A stretch of 64,000 bases of DNA from an uncultured Clostridia bacterium (lineage in GTDB: Bacteria > Bacillota > Clostridia > Lachnospirales > Lachnospiraceae), in assembly GCA_948472945.1 (NCBI GenBank), contig CAOKVX010000008.1, forward strand, positions 1 through 64,000, given 5' to 3'. A model generated the notes under the pieces. That model did no database searches and was not told the DNA's origin. It was given only the letters and a program-made list of their open reading frames with translations. A program made the translations under genes and the position numbers. Of the stretch, positions 11,298 to 20,141 are shown in pieces; position 1 is the first letter of the stretch; each line of letters starts with the position of its first letter.

Positions 11298-11834
11298 TCA
11301 CACCTTTTTGATATCCATAAAGTCTATCTCTACAGGCGTCTCACGTCCAAACATATCAACATTGATTGTAACAATCTGACGGCTCTCACTGATGCTCTGA
11401 ACGATGCCGTTTGTATTTTCCCATACGCCTGATGTAACCATTACAGAATCGCCGACCTCAAACGGAGCGACAATTTCTTCTTTCATCATCGGCTCCATCA
11501 TCTTAATCTCTTCATCCGTAAGCGGTACGGGCTTAGAACCCGGTCCAACAAAGCCGGTAACACCTCTCGTATTCCTAACTACATACCACGTATCATCATT
11601 CATAATCATGTGAATCAGGACATATGCAGGAAACAATTTTTTTTGAACCTGTTTCTTTGTCCCATTTTTCTCTTCAATAACATTCTGCAGCGGAACTCTT
11701 ACGTCTAGTATCTGCTCCTGCAGATTTCTGTTTTCGATTGTTTTCTTTATGTTGTCCGTCACTTTCTGCTCATATCCTGAATAAGTGTGCACAACATACC
11801 ACCTTGGTTCAGATTTGTTATTTGCTTCAGACAT
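11298..11834 (-). CDS. nusG: transcription termination/antitermination protein NusG
   Basis: NusG binds RNA polymerase and modulates pausing, termination and coupling to translation. The NGN domain begins at about residue 8 (RWYVVHTYSGYE). The C-terminal KOW domain is at about 120-178 (VGDSVMVTSGVWENTNG...). The ATG at 11834 was chosen because AAGGAGG is 5 nt upstream; the longer frame to 11879 lacks a site. It gives 178 aa. It lies 45 bp downstream of secE in the usual order. Confidence 0.97.
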   Translation of the reverse strand: MSEANNKSEPRWYVVHTYSGYEQKVTDNIKKTIENRNLQEQILDVRVPLQNVIEEKNGTKKQVQKKLFPAYVLIHMIMNDDTWYVVRNTRGVTGFVGPGSKPVPLTDEEIKMMEPMMKEEIVAPFEVGDSVMVTSGVWENTNGIVQSISESRQIVTINVDMFGRETPVEIDFMDIKKV

Positions 11835-11879
11835 GATAACCTCCTTGCGTGTTACTCGACACCCAGTTAAAAAGAACAA

Positions 11880-12086
11880 TTACAGAATCGCGTCAAGCCC
11901 TATTCGGATTAAAAAATCCATACCTGCAATCAAAAGTCCAAGAACCAAAGTCGCAGCAAGCACTGCAACAGTCTCTTTCGTCACTTTATCCTTGTCAGGC
12001 CATGAAATTTTTCCGAACTCAGCTTTTAATCCTTTGAAAAAGCTCTTCTTTGGAGCAGTTTCCGTTTTAGTATTTTCATTACTCAT
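11880..12086 (-). CDS. secE: preprotein translocase subunit SecE
   Basis: SecE is a small essential subunit of the SecYEG channel. At 68 aa it is the short Gram-positive form. It has an N-terminal charged region, the conserved amphipathic segment with KISWPDKDKV at about 26-35, and one transmembrane helix at about 41-62. It lies between rpmG and nusG, the conserved arrangement. Confidence 0.95.
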   Translation of the reverse strand: MSNENTKTETAPKKSFFKGLKAEFGKISWPDKDKVTKETVAVLAATLVLGLLIAGMDFLIRIGLDAIL

Positions 12087-12101
12087 AACTGCGCTACCTC
12101 C

Positions 12102-12251
12102 TTACTTTGTTTCTTTGTGCAAAGTGTGCTTTCTACAAAATCTGCAATACTTTTTTGTTTCCATTCTGTCCGGATGGTTCTTCTTTTCCTTTGTTGTGTC
12201 ATAATTACGCTGCTGACAATCTGTACAAGCCAATGTAATTTTAACTCTCAT
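12102..12251 (-). CDS. rpmG: 50S ribosomal protein L33
   Basis: This 49-residue protein was found by reading the minus strand directly. It begins [12 protein letters not shown] and ends HKETK. It is the zinc-ribbon form of L33, with two CxxC pairs at residues 9/12 and 36/39. GGAGG is 8 nt before the ATG. It is the first gene of the rpmG-secE-nusG-rplK-rplA run and lies directly after the promoter at 12323-12351. Confidence 0.95.
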   Translation of the reverse strand: MRVKITLACTDCQQRNYDTTKEKKNHPDRMETKKYCRFCRKHTLHKETK

Positions 12252-12322
12252 ATACGTCACCTCCGTAAATTTTTAATCGGAAATTTTAGCGCAAAAAAAA
12301 AGACCTATTTCTTCGCTAGTTT

Positions 12323-12351
12323 AGAATAACACAACCCCCTCGTTTCGTCAA
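12323..12351 (-). promoter_or_regulatory. rpmG-secE-nusG promoter
   Basis: TTGACG (12346-12351), a 17-nt spacer and TATTCT (12323-12328) with TGT before the -10, on the minus strand, about 70 bp upstream of the L33 start. Confidence 0.7.
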
Positions 12352-12484
12352 CACATATTTGCTTATTTCCAGAACAATATCAGAATAACCAATACCGGAA
12401 CCAATATCGTATATGCGTATTCATAAGCGTGCGGATAGACATTTGACATATGATTAAATTATTTTACGCAGCATAGAAAAAATA

Positions 12485-12493
12485 TGATATTAT
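12485..12493 (+). promoter_or_regulatory. extended -10 promoter of the NusG-II/Gx transporter transcript
   Basis: TGATATTAT (12485-12493) is an extended -10 identical to that of the rRNA-type promoter at the left edge. The -35 region is poor (TACGCA at 12465), so this is a moderate call. Transcription would start near 12500, leaving a leader of about 255 nt. Confidence 0.45.
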
Positions 12494-12534
12494 AGACTAG
12501 TGTTATGTACCTAATGTACTGTTAATTATGTACC

Positions 12535-12641
12535 GTTCATTTTCAGGCCAAACGCAGAATGAACTTCCAACCTGCGGGAAAGCTGAATTAGTCGCTGCGC
12601 CCGCTTAGCCGAACGGGCCAACGCTTCAGACGGAAATTCAG
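12535..12641 (+). ncRNA. candidate structured leader RNA (riboswitch-like), unassigned
   Basis: The leader before the NusG-II protein contains nested and serial perfect helices. GTTCATT (12535-12541) pairs with AATGAAC (12558-12564). CTGAATT (12583-12589) pairs with AATTCAG (12635-12641) and encloses GCCCG/CGGGC (12599-12603 with 12614-12618). It is much richer in GC than the flanking spacer. I could not match it to a known riboswitch: CGGGAAAG... and CGCCCGC faintly recall the cobalamin core, but I see no convincing B12 box. The rest of 12254-12756 holds only promoters and the hairpin at 12702-12727. Confidence 0.45.
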
Positions 12642-12701
12642 GCAATACATTTGACAAAATGTGAATGGCATAATATACCTGTCAGTATACCGGCAGCGTA
12701 A

Positions 12702-12727
12702 ATGTACAATTTTGAGCAAAAGTACAT
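12702..12727 (+). repeat. hairpin just before the NusG-II start
   Basis: ATGTAC/GTACAT with an inner TTTT/AAAA around loop GAGC lies 30 nt upstream of the ATG at 12757 and about 15 nt before the AAAGGA ribosome-binding site. It could act with the leader RNA as an expression platform. Confidence 0.45.
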
Positions 12728-12756
12728 GATACCGAACCCGAAAGGATGCACACTAA

Positions 12757-13128
12757 ATGAAGAGAAATGATTTTATATTAATAGCTGTTATCTTGATAAT
12801 ATCTATTTTCTCCATATTTGCTTTCCGTTCGTTTTCAGAGAACGGAGATTATGCCGTGATTAGTCTTAACGGCGTTGAATATGCCGCCTATCCCTTATCG
12901 GATGACAGGGAGGTCAAAATTGGCGATAGCGGAACCTCTTACAATGTCATTAATATAGAAGATAAAAAAGTGTATATCTCCGACGCAGATTGTCCCGACC
13001 ACATATGCGTTAATCACCGGGCAATTTCAAAAACCGGAGAAACAATCATATGTCTTCCCCATAAGCTGTCTGTGACAATCAAAAAATCCGTTCCTGATAA
13101 TGTTTCTTTTGATGCCGCCACAGAGTGA
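12757..13128 (+). CDS. NusG domain II-containing protein
   Basis: This 123-aa protein has an N-terminal transmembrane segment (about 6-24) and an extracytoplasmic domain matching the NusG-II family. Its signature is CPDHICVNH (about 79-87) with a second cysteine/histidine site at ICLPHK (about 98-103). Similar proteins commonly sit beside Gx-type transporters and FMN-binding or Rnf-like redox genes in clostridia; the molecular role is not established. AAAGGA lies 10 nt before the ATG. It is followed 43 bp later by the transporter gene, presumably as one transcript behind the structured leader. Confidence 0.85.
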   Translation: MKRNDFILIAVILIISIFSIFAFRSFSENGDYAVISLNGVEYAAYPLSDDREVKIGDSGTSYNVINIEDKKVYISDADCPDHICVNHRAISKTGETIICLPHKLSVTIKKSVPDNVSFDAATE

Positions 13129-13171
13129 CTTTAAACAATTATATTTTAATTACAATAATATGGAGTTTTAT

Positions 13172-13714
13172 ATGAAAGAAAAAAAAGTAAGACAAAAGTC
13201 TGCACGCAATATAAGCATGTATGCGGTATATGTTGCGCTGGCATTTATATTCAGTTACATCGAATCACTGTTTCCAATTTCGGTCGGTATTCCGGGAGTA
13301 AAACCGGGGTTTGCAAATATTGTTATTGTATATATAATATATACGTCTGGAAGACCGTCTTCTGTTCTCACTGTGACTTTGCTGCGCACAGTTTTATTAG
13401 CCTGCACTTTCGGGAATCTTTCCACCCTTTTATACAGTGTATGCGGCGGATTACTCAGCGCGTCCGTTATGTTTATATTATATAAAACAAATCTTTTCAG
13501 CGTCTTTGGGGTCAGCATTGCAGGAGGCGTCACACACAATGCAGGGCAGCTTGCAGTTGCCGCCCTTATTCTTGATACTAAAGAACTTATATATTATTAT
13601 CCAATACTTCTTATTACCGGAATGACTGCCGGATTCGCCGTTGGATATATTGCAAATATATGTATCAAACGTATCAGACGACCATCCGGTATGATATCTA
13701 ACAATAATAATTAA
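13172..13714 (+). CDS. Gx transporter family membrane protein (HepT-I-like)
   Basis: This is a 180-aa integral membrane protein with about five to six hydrophobic helices. It matches the family labelled 'Gx transporter' or 'heptaprenyl diphosphate synthase component I', a small S-component-like fold. Conserved features seen are GVKPGFANI after the first helix and GGVTHNAGQL in the middle. I chose the ATG at 13172 because GGAG is 6 nt upstream; a longer frame starts at 13100 inside the previous gene. Substrate unknown. The last 17 bp overlap the convergent FliD-like gene. Confidence 0.82.
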   Translation: MKEKKVRQKSARNISMYAVYVALAFIFSYIESLFPISVGIPGVKPGFANIVIVYIIYTSGRPSSVLTVTLLRTVLLACTFGNLSTLLYSVCGGLLSASVMFILYKTNLFSVFGVSIAGGVTHNAGQLAVAALILDTKELIYYYPILLITGMTAGFAVGYIANICIKRIRRPSGMISNNNN

Positions 13715-14975
13715 ACAGCATTCCGCTGAACATCGACGTCATGTAAGTCTGCGGAAACCCTTCTTTCGAGTAGTCAGGGTATGATACCATGACTTTTCTT
13801 GTATACTCCAAAGGATTGAGCGATATCATTTTGTTTTTATTAACAAGCTCATTTAAAAATGGACTCTCCTTTGAGAATACTTTCTGGAATTCCCCTTTTT
13901 CAAACGATTCGCCTGCCACTTTCTCGTCCATCACAAGATAACCGTCCTCGTCCCGCGTCACTCCCGCCTCAGACAATTCCGTCTCATGCCTCTCAAATAT
14001 GTACCTGAACTCATCGGCAAGCCTTGTACTCTCTCCGGTCTTTTCCCTATATCTCTCGTCCGTCTCAATAACACTGTTGTAACTTTTAAGAATCTCAGAA
14101 ACCGACTCCATAGCTTTCGTTCCGTCCGGAGCATATCCTATATGTATATCTGCATCGCTTGTTCTTCTAATTTTAAGAGTGAGCGTCTTATTCAGTATAA
14201 CCTCGTTGGACATCGACGTCTTGTCGCTGCCGTCAAGTTCAAACAAAAGGCTCTTCGGTTTTCTGGCTACGTTGTCTATTCCATAGTAGCTTACTATTCC
14301 ATTGGCATTGTTCTCGTATTCAGGTTCCGAGAACGAAAAAATATTCTCACCGTAATTGCCGCATTCTTCCGACTTAAATTCCATATATATTTTCTTTTCA
14401 CTGGTACGTCCAACAGACGCATGTATACCTATATCAGCCCTGTTTATCATTTTTGCTAAGTCGTTCATAATATTGATATTTCTTTTATTCTTGCTGACAT
14501 TGTACTTGAGCGTATATTTGTGGTCGTTAACATTTACGTTAAATGAATAACTTCCCGGCGAAAGACCTCTGCCGTCCTCATAGTATTCTTTACCTCTGTT
14601 AATCTGCGGCGCCGCAAGCTGATTAACCCTGATATCAAACTCCTCAGGCAAACGCTCATAATCGTCCGCAACTATCTGTGCGTCTACAGCGCTGTTATCT
14701 GAATATGCTCTTTTCTGCTTAAAATAACCGTCGATATTCTTATAATAATTCCTAATATCATCCATTATGGACATACTTCTCTCTTTAAGGTCGAGAATGT
14801 ACTCCTGATTATTTTCGTTTAATTTTATAATATACACCGGGGACTTTTTGCTCAAGCTTACTATATCATTATAGTGTTCCCTCAAACTGCTCTCACCGTG
14901 GACAGTCGCATTCCTGCTTCTGCCTTTATTGACATACAGATATGACGCTATTAAATTATTGTATACTGCTTCCAT
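13698..14975 (-). CDS. FliD-like flagellar hook-associated protein 2 homologue
   Basis: This 425-aa protein lacks a signal peptide, as expected of flagellar export substrates. The middle resembles the FliD/HAP2 fold: FDIRVNQLAAPQ (about 133-144), a YSFNVNVNDHKYTL strand region, and NDLAKMINRADIGIHASV, the pattern of FliD N-terminal domains. A SYNSVIETDERY segment near 300 recalls the FliD C-terminal domain. It is divergent, and no other flagellar gene is nearby. ATG 14975 is used because AGGTGG lies 9 nt upstream. It could be a cap-like or other secreted filament protein. Confidence 0.6.
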   Translation of the reverse strand: MEAVYNNLIASYLYVNKGRSRNATVHGESSLREHYNDIVSLSKKSPVYIIKLNENNQEYILDLKERSMSIMDDIRNYYKNIDGYFKQKRAYSDNSAVDAQIVADDYERLPEEFDIRVNQLAAPQINRGKEYYEDGRGLSPGSYSFNVNVNDHKYTLKYNVSKNKRNINIMNDLAKMINRADIGIHASVGRTSEKKIYMEFKSEECGNYGENIFSFSEPEYENNANGIVSYYGIDNVARKPKSLLFELDGSDKTSMSNEVILNKTLTLKIRRTSDADIHIGYAPDGTKAMESVSEILKSYNSVIETDERYREKTGESTRLADEFRYIFERHETELSEAGVTRDEDGYLVMDEKVAGESFEKGEFQKVFSKESPFLNELVNKNKMISLNPLEYTRKVMVSYPDYSKEGFPQTYMTSMFSGMLFNYYC

Positions 14976-15080
14976 ACATATACGCCACCTTTCCAACAAA
15001 TGATATAGATATATATATTATATTCCCAATTTTCTATTTTTGCAACATACTATATAAACAAATTGTTAATTAATTATAAA

Positions 15081-15125
15081 AAGTGATGAAATTACAACAT
15101 TTTTATTATTGCAATTCCATCACTT
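15081..15125 (-). terminator. terminator of the LytM-like gene
   Basis: On the minus strand a 17-bp stem with one mismatch and one G-T pair (AAGTGATGGAATTGCAA / TTGTAATTTCATCACTT) is followed by TTTATAATT, about 50 nt after the stop at 15177. Confidence 0.7.
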
Positions 15126-15176
15126 ATAATTGTTATTGAGTTATAATATGCATAAAATATACACCTTAAACAATGT

Positions 15177-16079
15177 TTACTTCAAAAATATCATTGGGTC
15201 AACCGGCTCATTGTCGCATGTCATTTTCATGTACAGATTAGAGCCTTCTTCAATATAATACTTTGTAGGAGCTGCTATTGCTCCTATGAGTTCGCCTTCT
15301 TTCAGCGTAGCTCCCTTTTTAACCTGAATATTATCAAGCTGTCCGTAAATAATCTTATAGCCGTCTCCTATTGACGTTTCAATGTAATTTCCTATTTCTT
15401 CATTTTTTCCTATTTCAGTTACAACCGAATCAACTGCACTGCTGACATTAGCGCCTTCAGAAGCTGAAATTACTAATGCCGGATTGCTTTTATACTGTCC
15501 CAAAGTCTTGTGGTAGACTGTATTTCCGGCCGAATATTTCATAAGTATATCGCCCGTAACAGGCCAGGATATACCTGCCTCTTGGTCAAATTTAAGAGAA
15601 TTAACCTTTTCACCCGTCTTCATTACAGTCACTTTTTTATCCGAGGTATCGCTTTTTGAATCTTTGTTTTCTTCATTCTTTTTTGATTTTTTTGGCGTTT
15701 TCTTACTATCTGATTTTTTATCCTTTTTACCGTCTTCTTTATTGCCGTCTACCGACGCTGTATCAGTCGCATCCTCCGGAACGGGGGTCGCCTCGGCCTG
15801 TGTAGGCATATTTGAAGAATTGTCATTTTCACCGCTTATCCTATCGTAAAAATCACGCGCATTTTTTTCGACATCACTGTTATCAATGATACTGTCATCT
15901 TGATTTTCTCCGTCAAGTCTTGCAATATTGTTTCTTTTATCTTCGTCCGACATACTCTTATTAATTCCAAACGAATCAAGACATACAGCCGCAATCGCGA
16001 CAACGCATATTGCCCCTACCATGAGAGAAATGTAAAAACCCTTACCTTTTAACCAATCTTTCATATTACGTTTTCTCAT
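15177..16079 (-). CDS. membrane-anchored LytM/M23-like protein with degenerate active site (SpoIIQ-like?)
   Basis: This 300-aa protein has one transmembrane segment (about 17-37), a long charged Ser/Lys/Asp-rich linker (about 45-160) and a C-terminal LytM/M23 beta fold (about 170-300). The fold is recognised from ISWPVTGDIL, the GYKIIYGQL strand and the closing PVDPMIFLK. The zinc ligands expected in active M23 peptidases are absent: no HxxxD, YGQL where YxHL is expected, and LYMKM where HLHxE is expected. This fits a non-catalytic scaffold such as SpoIIQ, plausible in a spore former, but is not proven. The ATG at 16079 follows GAGGTG. Confidence 0.75.
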   Translation of the reverse strand: MRKRNMKDWLKGKGFYISLMVGAICVVAIAAVCLDSFGINKSMSDEDKRNNIARLDGENQDDSIIDNSDVEKNARDFYDRISGENDNSSNMPTQAEATPVPEDATDTASVDGNKEDGKKDKKSDSKKTPKKSKKNEENKDSKSDTSDKKVTVMKTGEKVNSLKFDQEAGISWPVTGDILMKYSAGNTVYHKTLGQYKSNPALVISASEGANVSSAVDSVVTEIGKNEEIGNYIETSIGDGYKIIYGQLDNIQVKKGATLKEGELIGAIAAPTKYYIEEGSNLYMKMTCDNEPVDPMIFLK

Positions 16080-16160
16080 ATTTATCACCTCTGGTACTAT
16101 CTTTGCCAGAAGCAAATGCAATTATTCATATATTTATGTTTTTGGAATGAATAAATATAA

Positions 16161-16262
16161 ATGGGGCTGTTACAAAATACAGTAATTCCACAATATCAGT
16201 TGAAATTTACAGAATATCTGCACTGGATATTGTGGGAATTCACTGTTTTGCTACAGCCCCAT
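16161..16262. repeat. 102-bp near-perfect palindrome, MITE-like or long terminator
   Basis: The 37-nt arms at 16161-16197 and 16226-16262 are near-perfect inverted copies around a 28-nt centre, beginning ATGGGGCTGT and ending ACAGCCCCAT. Such GGGGCTGTnnCAAAA ends resemble the terminal inverted repeats of some clostridial insertion sequences, so a non-autonomous element is possible. It lies just after the GH115 stop (minus strand) and could also terminate that transcript, since TTTATATTTATT follows on the minus strand. No clear target-site duplication was seen. Confidence 0.6.
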
Positions 16263-16329
16263 TTTCTTAACTAAATATGTTTTTTATTTTTATAATATTA
16301 GCTCAAAATACTTTGACCTGGTAGTATTT

Positions 16330-19300
16330 TTATTTTACAACCGCGCTATACATATTCTGCTTTTTCTCTATCCTTGCAGCTGCATCCGACGATTTTCCGA
16401 CATAGTAACTTTCTGCCGGAGCGCCGTATACCGAAGCAAGAGAACCGGAATGTACAACTATCCTTATAAGGGCCATGTTAGGGTCACACTGATAATATCT
16501 TATAGTGTGAACTCCCGCTGTCAGGTTTACATCAGATATTGTTGACTTTCTGCTGTTGTTCTCAATGTCAGCCGCCCATGTTGACGAATATGAGCCCGCA
16601 AGATAATTGTCATTAATCGAATTCTGAATCGTCACAGGTCCTCCGTCAACCGATATACCGTAGCGAAGCTGCGCGTTACCATACTCGACGTTACTTGTCG
16701 GATTAAACTGGCACTGAATATTATAGCTGCCTGCCTCCGGCACATATACTTTGTATTCGATATAAGGAGCTTCCGCAAGGTCAGCCTCAGAACCGTATGT
16801 TATAGTGCTTGACGATGTCCTTATTGACGTCAGATATTTTCCATTGTCCGGAACAACGAGCATCTTATTGCTTATGTGATTTCCATCGTTCGCATAACCT
16901 GAACCGTTTGCAATGGCAGTATATCTTGATACGTCAATTGTTGCATAATCATTTGCCATTACATATGTGTTGGCATCAAATCCTGTAACATTTACTACAT
17001 CCGCATTAACCGCTACGGTAACTGTGTTCGTTCCGTCACTGACTGTCACATTTCCGCTTGCATTTGCTGTAACCTTACTCCAGTCAATGCTCACCTGAAT
17101 CGCATCCATAGAAGTTACCGTTCCTGATGTTTTCGAGAGCTTAATCCAGTCAGCGCTTGCTGCTGCGGTATAATTATATGAAGCTGACGACTTGTTAACA
17201 AGTTCTATTGTATATACTTCATTGTTTATGTTTGTAAACGCAGGAAGTGATGCCTCTCCGCTTGTATAAACTGTATCAAAAGCTCCGGTCACATCCTCAA
17301 GCAGTACGTTAAGTGATGCCTCTCCTTCCGGTTTAACATCGTAATATCTAGGAGAATATTCATAATTCTTTTTCAGCCTGTTTTTGGCATCATCTTTTTC
17401 TTTCTGCGTCATTTTATTGTACGCATCATATGTCAGAGGTTTAATTCCGCTGTTTGTCTCCCATCCGGTCATATTGAAATGATAATTCCAGTCGGCAGAC
17501 TGCATGCCTTTCCACTTCTTGCCGTCTTCCGGAGCTCCCGGCATATTATTATTATAATCGTCATAAAGTTTGGCATCTAATTCAATAGCTTCATTAAACA
17601 AGTCTGTATAGGTGTTTGCAACCGTAAATCCGTTCTTTCCATACTTATTATTGAGCGCTACATAGATACTTATCTTGAGTACGTTTGGCACTGACATTGC
17701 AGGATAGTATACAAGCTGGTAGAACGCTGCCTGAAGCTCCTGAGGAACCTGGGATTTAAGTCTCTCGGCCCTTTCCATAATGTCATTACATTTCATGAGA
17801 AGTTCCTGGGCCTCATAGTAATTTGAAGCGCTGTACATATCAGAGCAGGTCGACTCTGTACATGCAAGGACATGCTCAACCTTTCTTGATGTCTCAAGGT
17901 CAAGATAATCCGATATGAGCTGCATAGCCTCGGCAAGTTGTTCGTCATTGAGTCCGTTTCCTGACATTCCAAGCTGCTGTTTAATCCAGTTAGCCTTATA
18001 TGCGCTTAGCTTTGAATTGCCGTCAACTCCCCACTTATCAAAATCATATCCAAGATCAAGGAAATATGATATATCCATCTCCATAGGCTTTAAATCGCCT
18101 ACGTTAACAATCCACACGTCGTCAATATTATAATCATATGCGACAGACATCTGGTCCCATATTTTTGAGAGCTGCGAAGTCTGAATCCATGTATATGACT
18201 TAGGGCCGCCTACATAGTCAAAGTGATAGTACATTCCAAGGCCGCCTACCATCTGCTGCTGGTCATATGTAGGAAGCGTTCTAAGATATGCAAAGTTATC
18301 GTCACAGAACATTGCAATTGTATCTCTCATACAATCCTGATTATAAAGCTCTCCCTTGTTCCATGCATCCTCAACCTCCTTATAAATAACGAGCTGCGTA
18401 GGATTAGAATCTCCTGCGTCTGCAAGTATACCCTTTTGGACGTTAATAATATAATTGAGAAGGTCTGCATACTTTGGAGGGTTATTTGCTGCCGGAAGTG
18501 ACGAATCAGCTTCTCCACGCATACCTACAGTACATATATTTTCAAACTCTTTATTTCTGGCAACACCATCGGTCCAAAATGCTTCAATAGCGGTATTAAT
18601 CTTTTCATTATAACCGTCTTCACCGGGAATATTGTACTGATTCCATGCGTTGGCAGAACTAATGTTAAGCGAACCTTTATAAGAACCGTACTCCTGTCCC
18701 CACTCGTTACCTGCACGATAGAGAGGCTCATGGTGTGAGGTTCCCATTACAATTCCGTACTGGTCGGCAAGTTTTGCATTCGCAAGTTTGTCTTCACCTT
18801 TACCGCCTTTATTAAATGTGTCTCCCCACATTGCAGGCCACAGATAATCTCCCTTAAGTCTGAGGATTAGCTCATATACCTGCTTATAAAAATACTGGTT
18901 ACGTCCTCCATACCTGGCATCCGTCCACGATGTAAGGGATGGAGCCTCATCGTTGAGGAATATTCCACGGTACTTAACCGACGGCTCCTTAGACGTAGTG
19001 TTAATTTCGATACCGGGAAGGTCTACCCTGTCCCTCACGGCAGGTGCGGCGTCCGCCCACCATACCCACGGCGAAACTCCCATGAGTTCCGATATACGGA
19101 ATATACCGTATATTGTTCCACGCTTGTCGCTTCCCGCTATAACAAGAGCTTCACTGACTCCAGGCAAAGGATTCTTGACAACCTGAAGCTTATAGCATTC
19201 CCACTTGCCCTGTATTGCAGATACATCAAGCTTTCCTTCACTTATAAGGCTGTTTATAACATCGTTACCGCCGTTACCAAATGTTCCGGCAATAACAGCC

Positions 19301-19965
19301 TTTCCGCTCAGAGCCGACTTGTCCGTCACAACAGAAAGACCGTCAGGACTTTCATTGGCCGCCCCCTCAGCGTCGGTTCCGATCCCGATTACCCTTGCCA
19401 CGTCAGCTTTAAACGCATCGGCGATAAGGCTGATTCCGTCATATTCGGAGTCGTTAACATCAATATACATCTTCACGTCTGCTTTTTTGTTGTTGATTAT
19501 TGTAAAAGGTTCCGGCGTCGGTGTCGGAACAGGCGTCGGCACAACATTGTTAGTTGGTACTGCTGTAGGGACGGCTGTAGGATTAACGGTAATCTTCTTC
19601 TTTGAAACCGCTTTAACAGTACATTTTAGCTTTTTCTTAGTTTTTCCAAGTTTGTAAGTTGCAGTCACTTTTGCATTTCCTTTTTTCAACGCTTTTACCT
19701 TTGCATACGCATTCTTTCCATTTTTCTTTTTTGAAATCTTAACAATCTTAGGTTTGCTTGATTTCCATGTCACCTTTGCTTTTTTGTTACCGTTTTTAAC
19801 TTTAATTTTTGTTGTCTTTCCTACAGTAACCGAATACGTCTTCTTTGCAAGTTTTAACTTGCCTTTGGCATATGCTGTTTCTGCATCTGCCGGAGACATC
19901 GCAGCAATACCTGCAAGCATACTAAATGCACACACATATGCCGCTGCTTTTTTTAATAATTTCAT
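16330..19965 (-). CDS. secreted GH115 xylan alpha-1,2-glucuronidase
   Basis: A 1211-aa secreted glycoside hydrolase. A signal peptide (about 1-34) is followed by a lysine-rich bacterial Ig-like domain (about 36-122), a Pro/Thr/Val linker (about 128-155) and a GH115 catalytic region (about 165-830). GH115 hallmarks include KYRGIFLNDEAPSLTSW, the LRLKGDYLWPAMW block and MGTSHHEP. C-terminal beta domains (about 930-1200) follow. GH115 enzymes remove (methyl)glucuronic acid from xylan, also from internal residues. Two SGNH esterases lie directly upstream on the same strand, which suggests joint removal of xylan side groups. The Ig-like domain and linker are shared with the secreted esterase at 21410-23050, consistent with cell-envelope attachment. 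Confidence 0.92.
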   Translation of the reverse strand: MKLLKKAAAYVCAFSMLAGIAAMSPADAETAYAKGKLKLAKKTYSVTVGKTTKIKVKNGNKKAKVTWKSSKPKIVKISKKKNGKNAYAKVKALKKGNAKVTATYKLGKTKKKLKCTVKAVSKKKITVNPTAVPTAVPTNNVVPTPVPTPTPEPFTIINNKKADVKMYIDVNDSEYDGISLIADAFKADVARVIGIGTDAEGAANESPDGLSVVTDKSALSGKAVIAGTFGNGGNDVINSLISEGKLDVSAIQGKWECYKLQVVKNPLPGVSEALVIAGSDKRGTIYGIFRISELMGVSPWVWWADAAPAVRDRVDLPGIEINTTSKEPSVKYRGIFLNDEAPSLTSWTDARYGGRNQYFYKQVYELILRLKGDYLWPAMWGDTFNKGGKGEDKLANAKLADQYGIVMGTSHHEPLYRAGNEWGQEYGSYKGSLNISSANAWNQYNIPGEDGYNEKINTAIEAFWTDGVARNKEFENICTVGMRGEADSSLPAANNPPKYADLLNYIINVQKGILADAGDSNPTQLVIYKEVEDAWNKGELYNQDCMRDTIAMFCDDNFAYLRTLPTYDQQQMVGGLGMYYHFDYVGGPKSYTWIQTSQLSKIWDQMSVAYDYNIDDVWIVNVGDLKPMEMDISYFLDLGYDFDKWGVDGNSKLSAYKANWIKQQLGMSGNGLNDEQLAEAMQLISDYLDLETSRKVEHVLACTESTCSDMYSASNYYEAQELLMKCNDIMERAERLKSQVPQELQAAFYQLVYYPAMSVPNVLKISIYVALNNKYGKNGFTVANTYTDLFNEAIELDAKLYDDYNNNMPGAPEDGKKWKGMQSADWNYHFNMTGWETNSGIKPLTYDAYNKMTQKEKDDAKNRLKKNYEYSPRYYDVKPEGEASLNVLLEDVTGAFDTVYTSGEASLPAFTNINNEVYTIELVNKSSASYNYTAAASADWIKLSKTSGTVTSMDAIQVSIDWSKVTANASGNVTVSDGTNTVTVAVNADVVNVTGFDANTYVMANDYATIDVSRYTAIANGSGYANDGNHISNKMLVVPDNGKYLTSIRTSSSTITYGSEADLAEAPYIEYKVYVPEAGSYNIQCQFNPTSNVEYGNAQLRYGISVDGGPVTIQNSINDNYLAGSYSSTWAADIENNSRKSTISDVNLTAGVHTIRYYQCDPNMALIRIVVHSGSLASVYGAPAESYYVGKSSDAAARIEKKQNMYSAVVK

Positions 19966-20141
19966 CTTATACCCCCTTGTTGTTCTAAATAAATAGTCAA
20001 TCGCGAAACTTTTGTTTTGGCCATATTTGTTGTAAACATAGGCAAATCAATGCAGGCACGCTTGCGACGATTGCCGCTTATGATATTGTCTACATTGCAA
20101 ATCCTGATTATGGAAATAAGGAGTTTCGCAAACGCCTGATT

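Noticed and set aside
12535..12641. Cobalamin riboswitch
   Set aside because: The GGGAA and CGCCCGC pieces are suggestive, but the B12 box and the standard P1/P3 arrangement could not be found by eye; left as an unassigned structured RNA.
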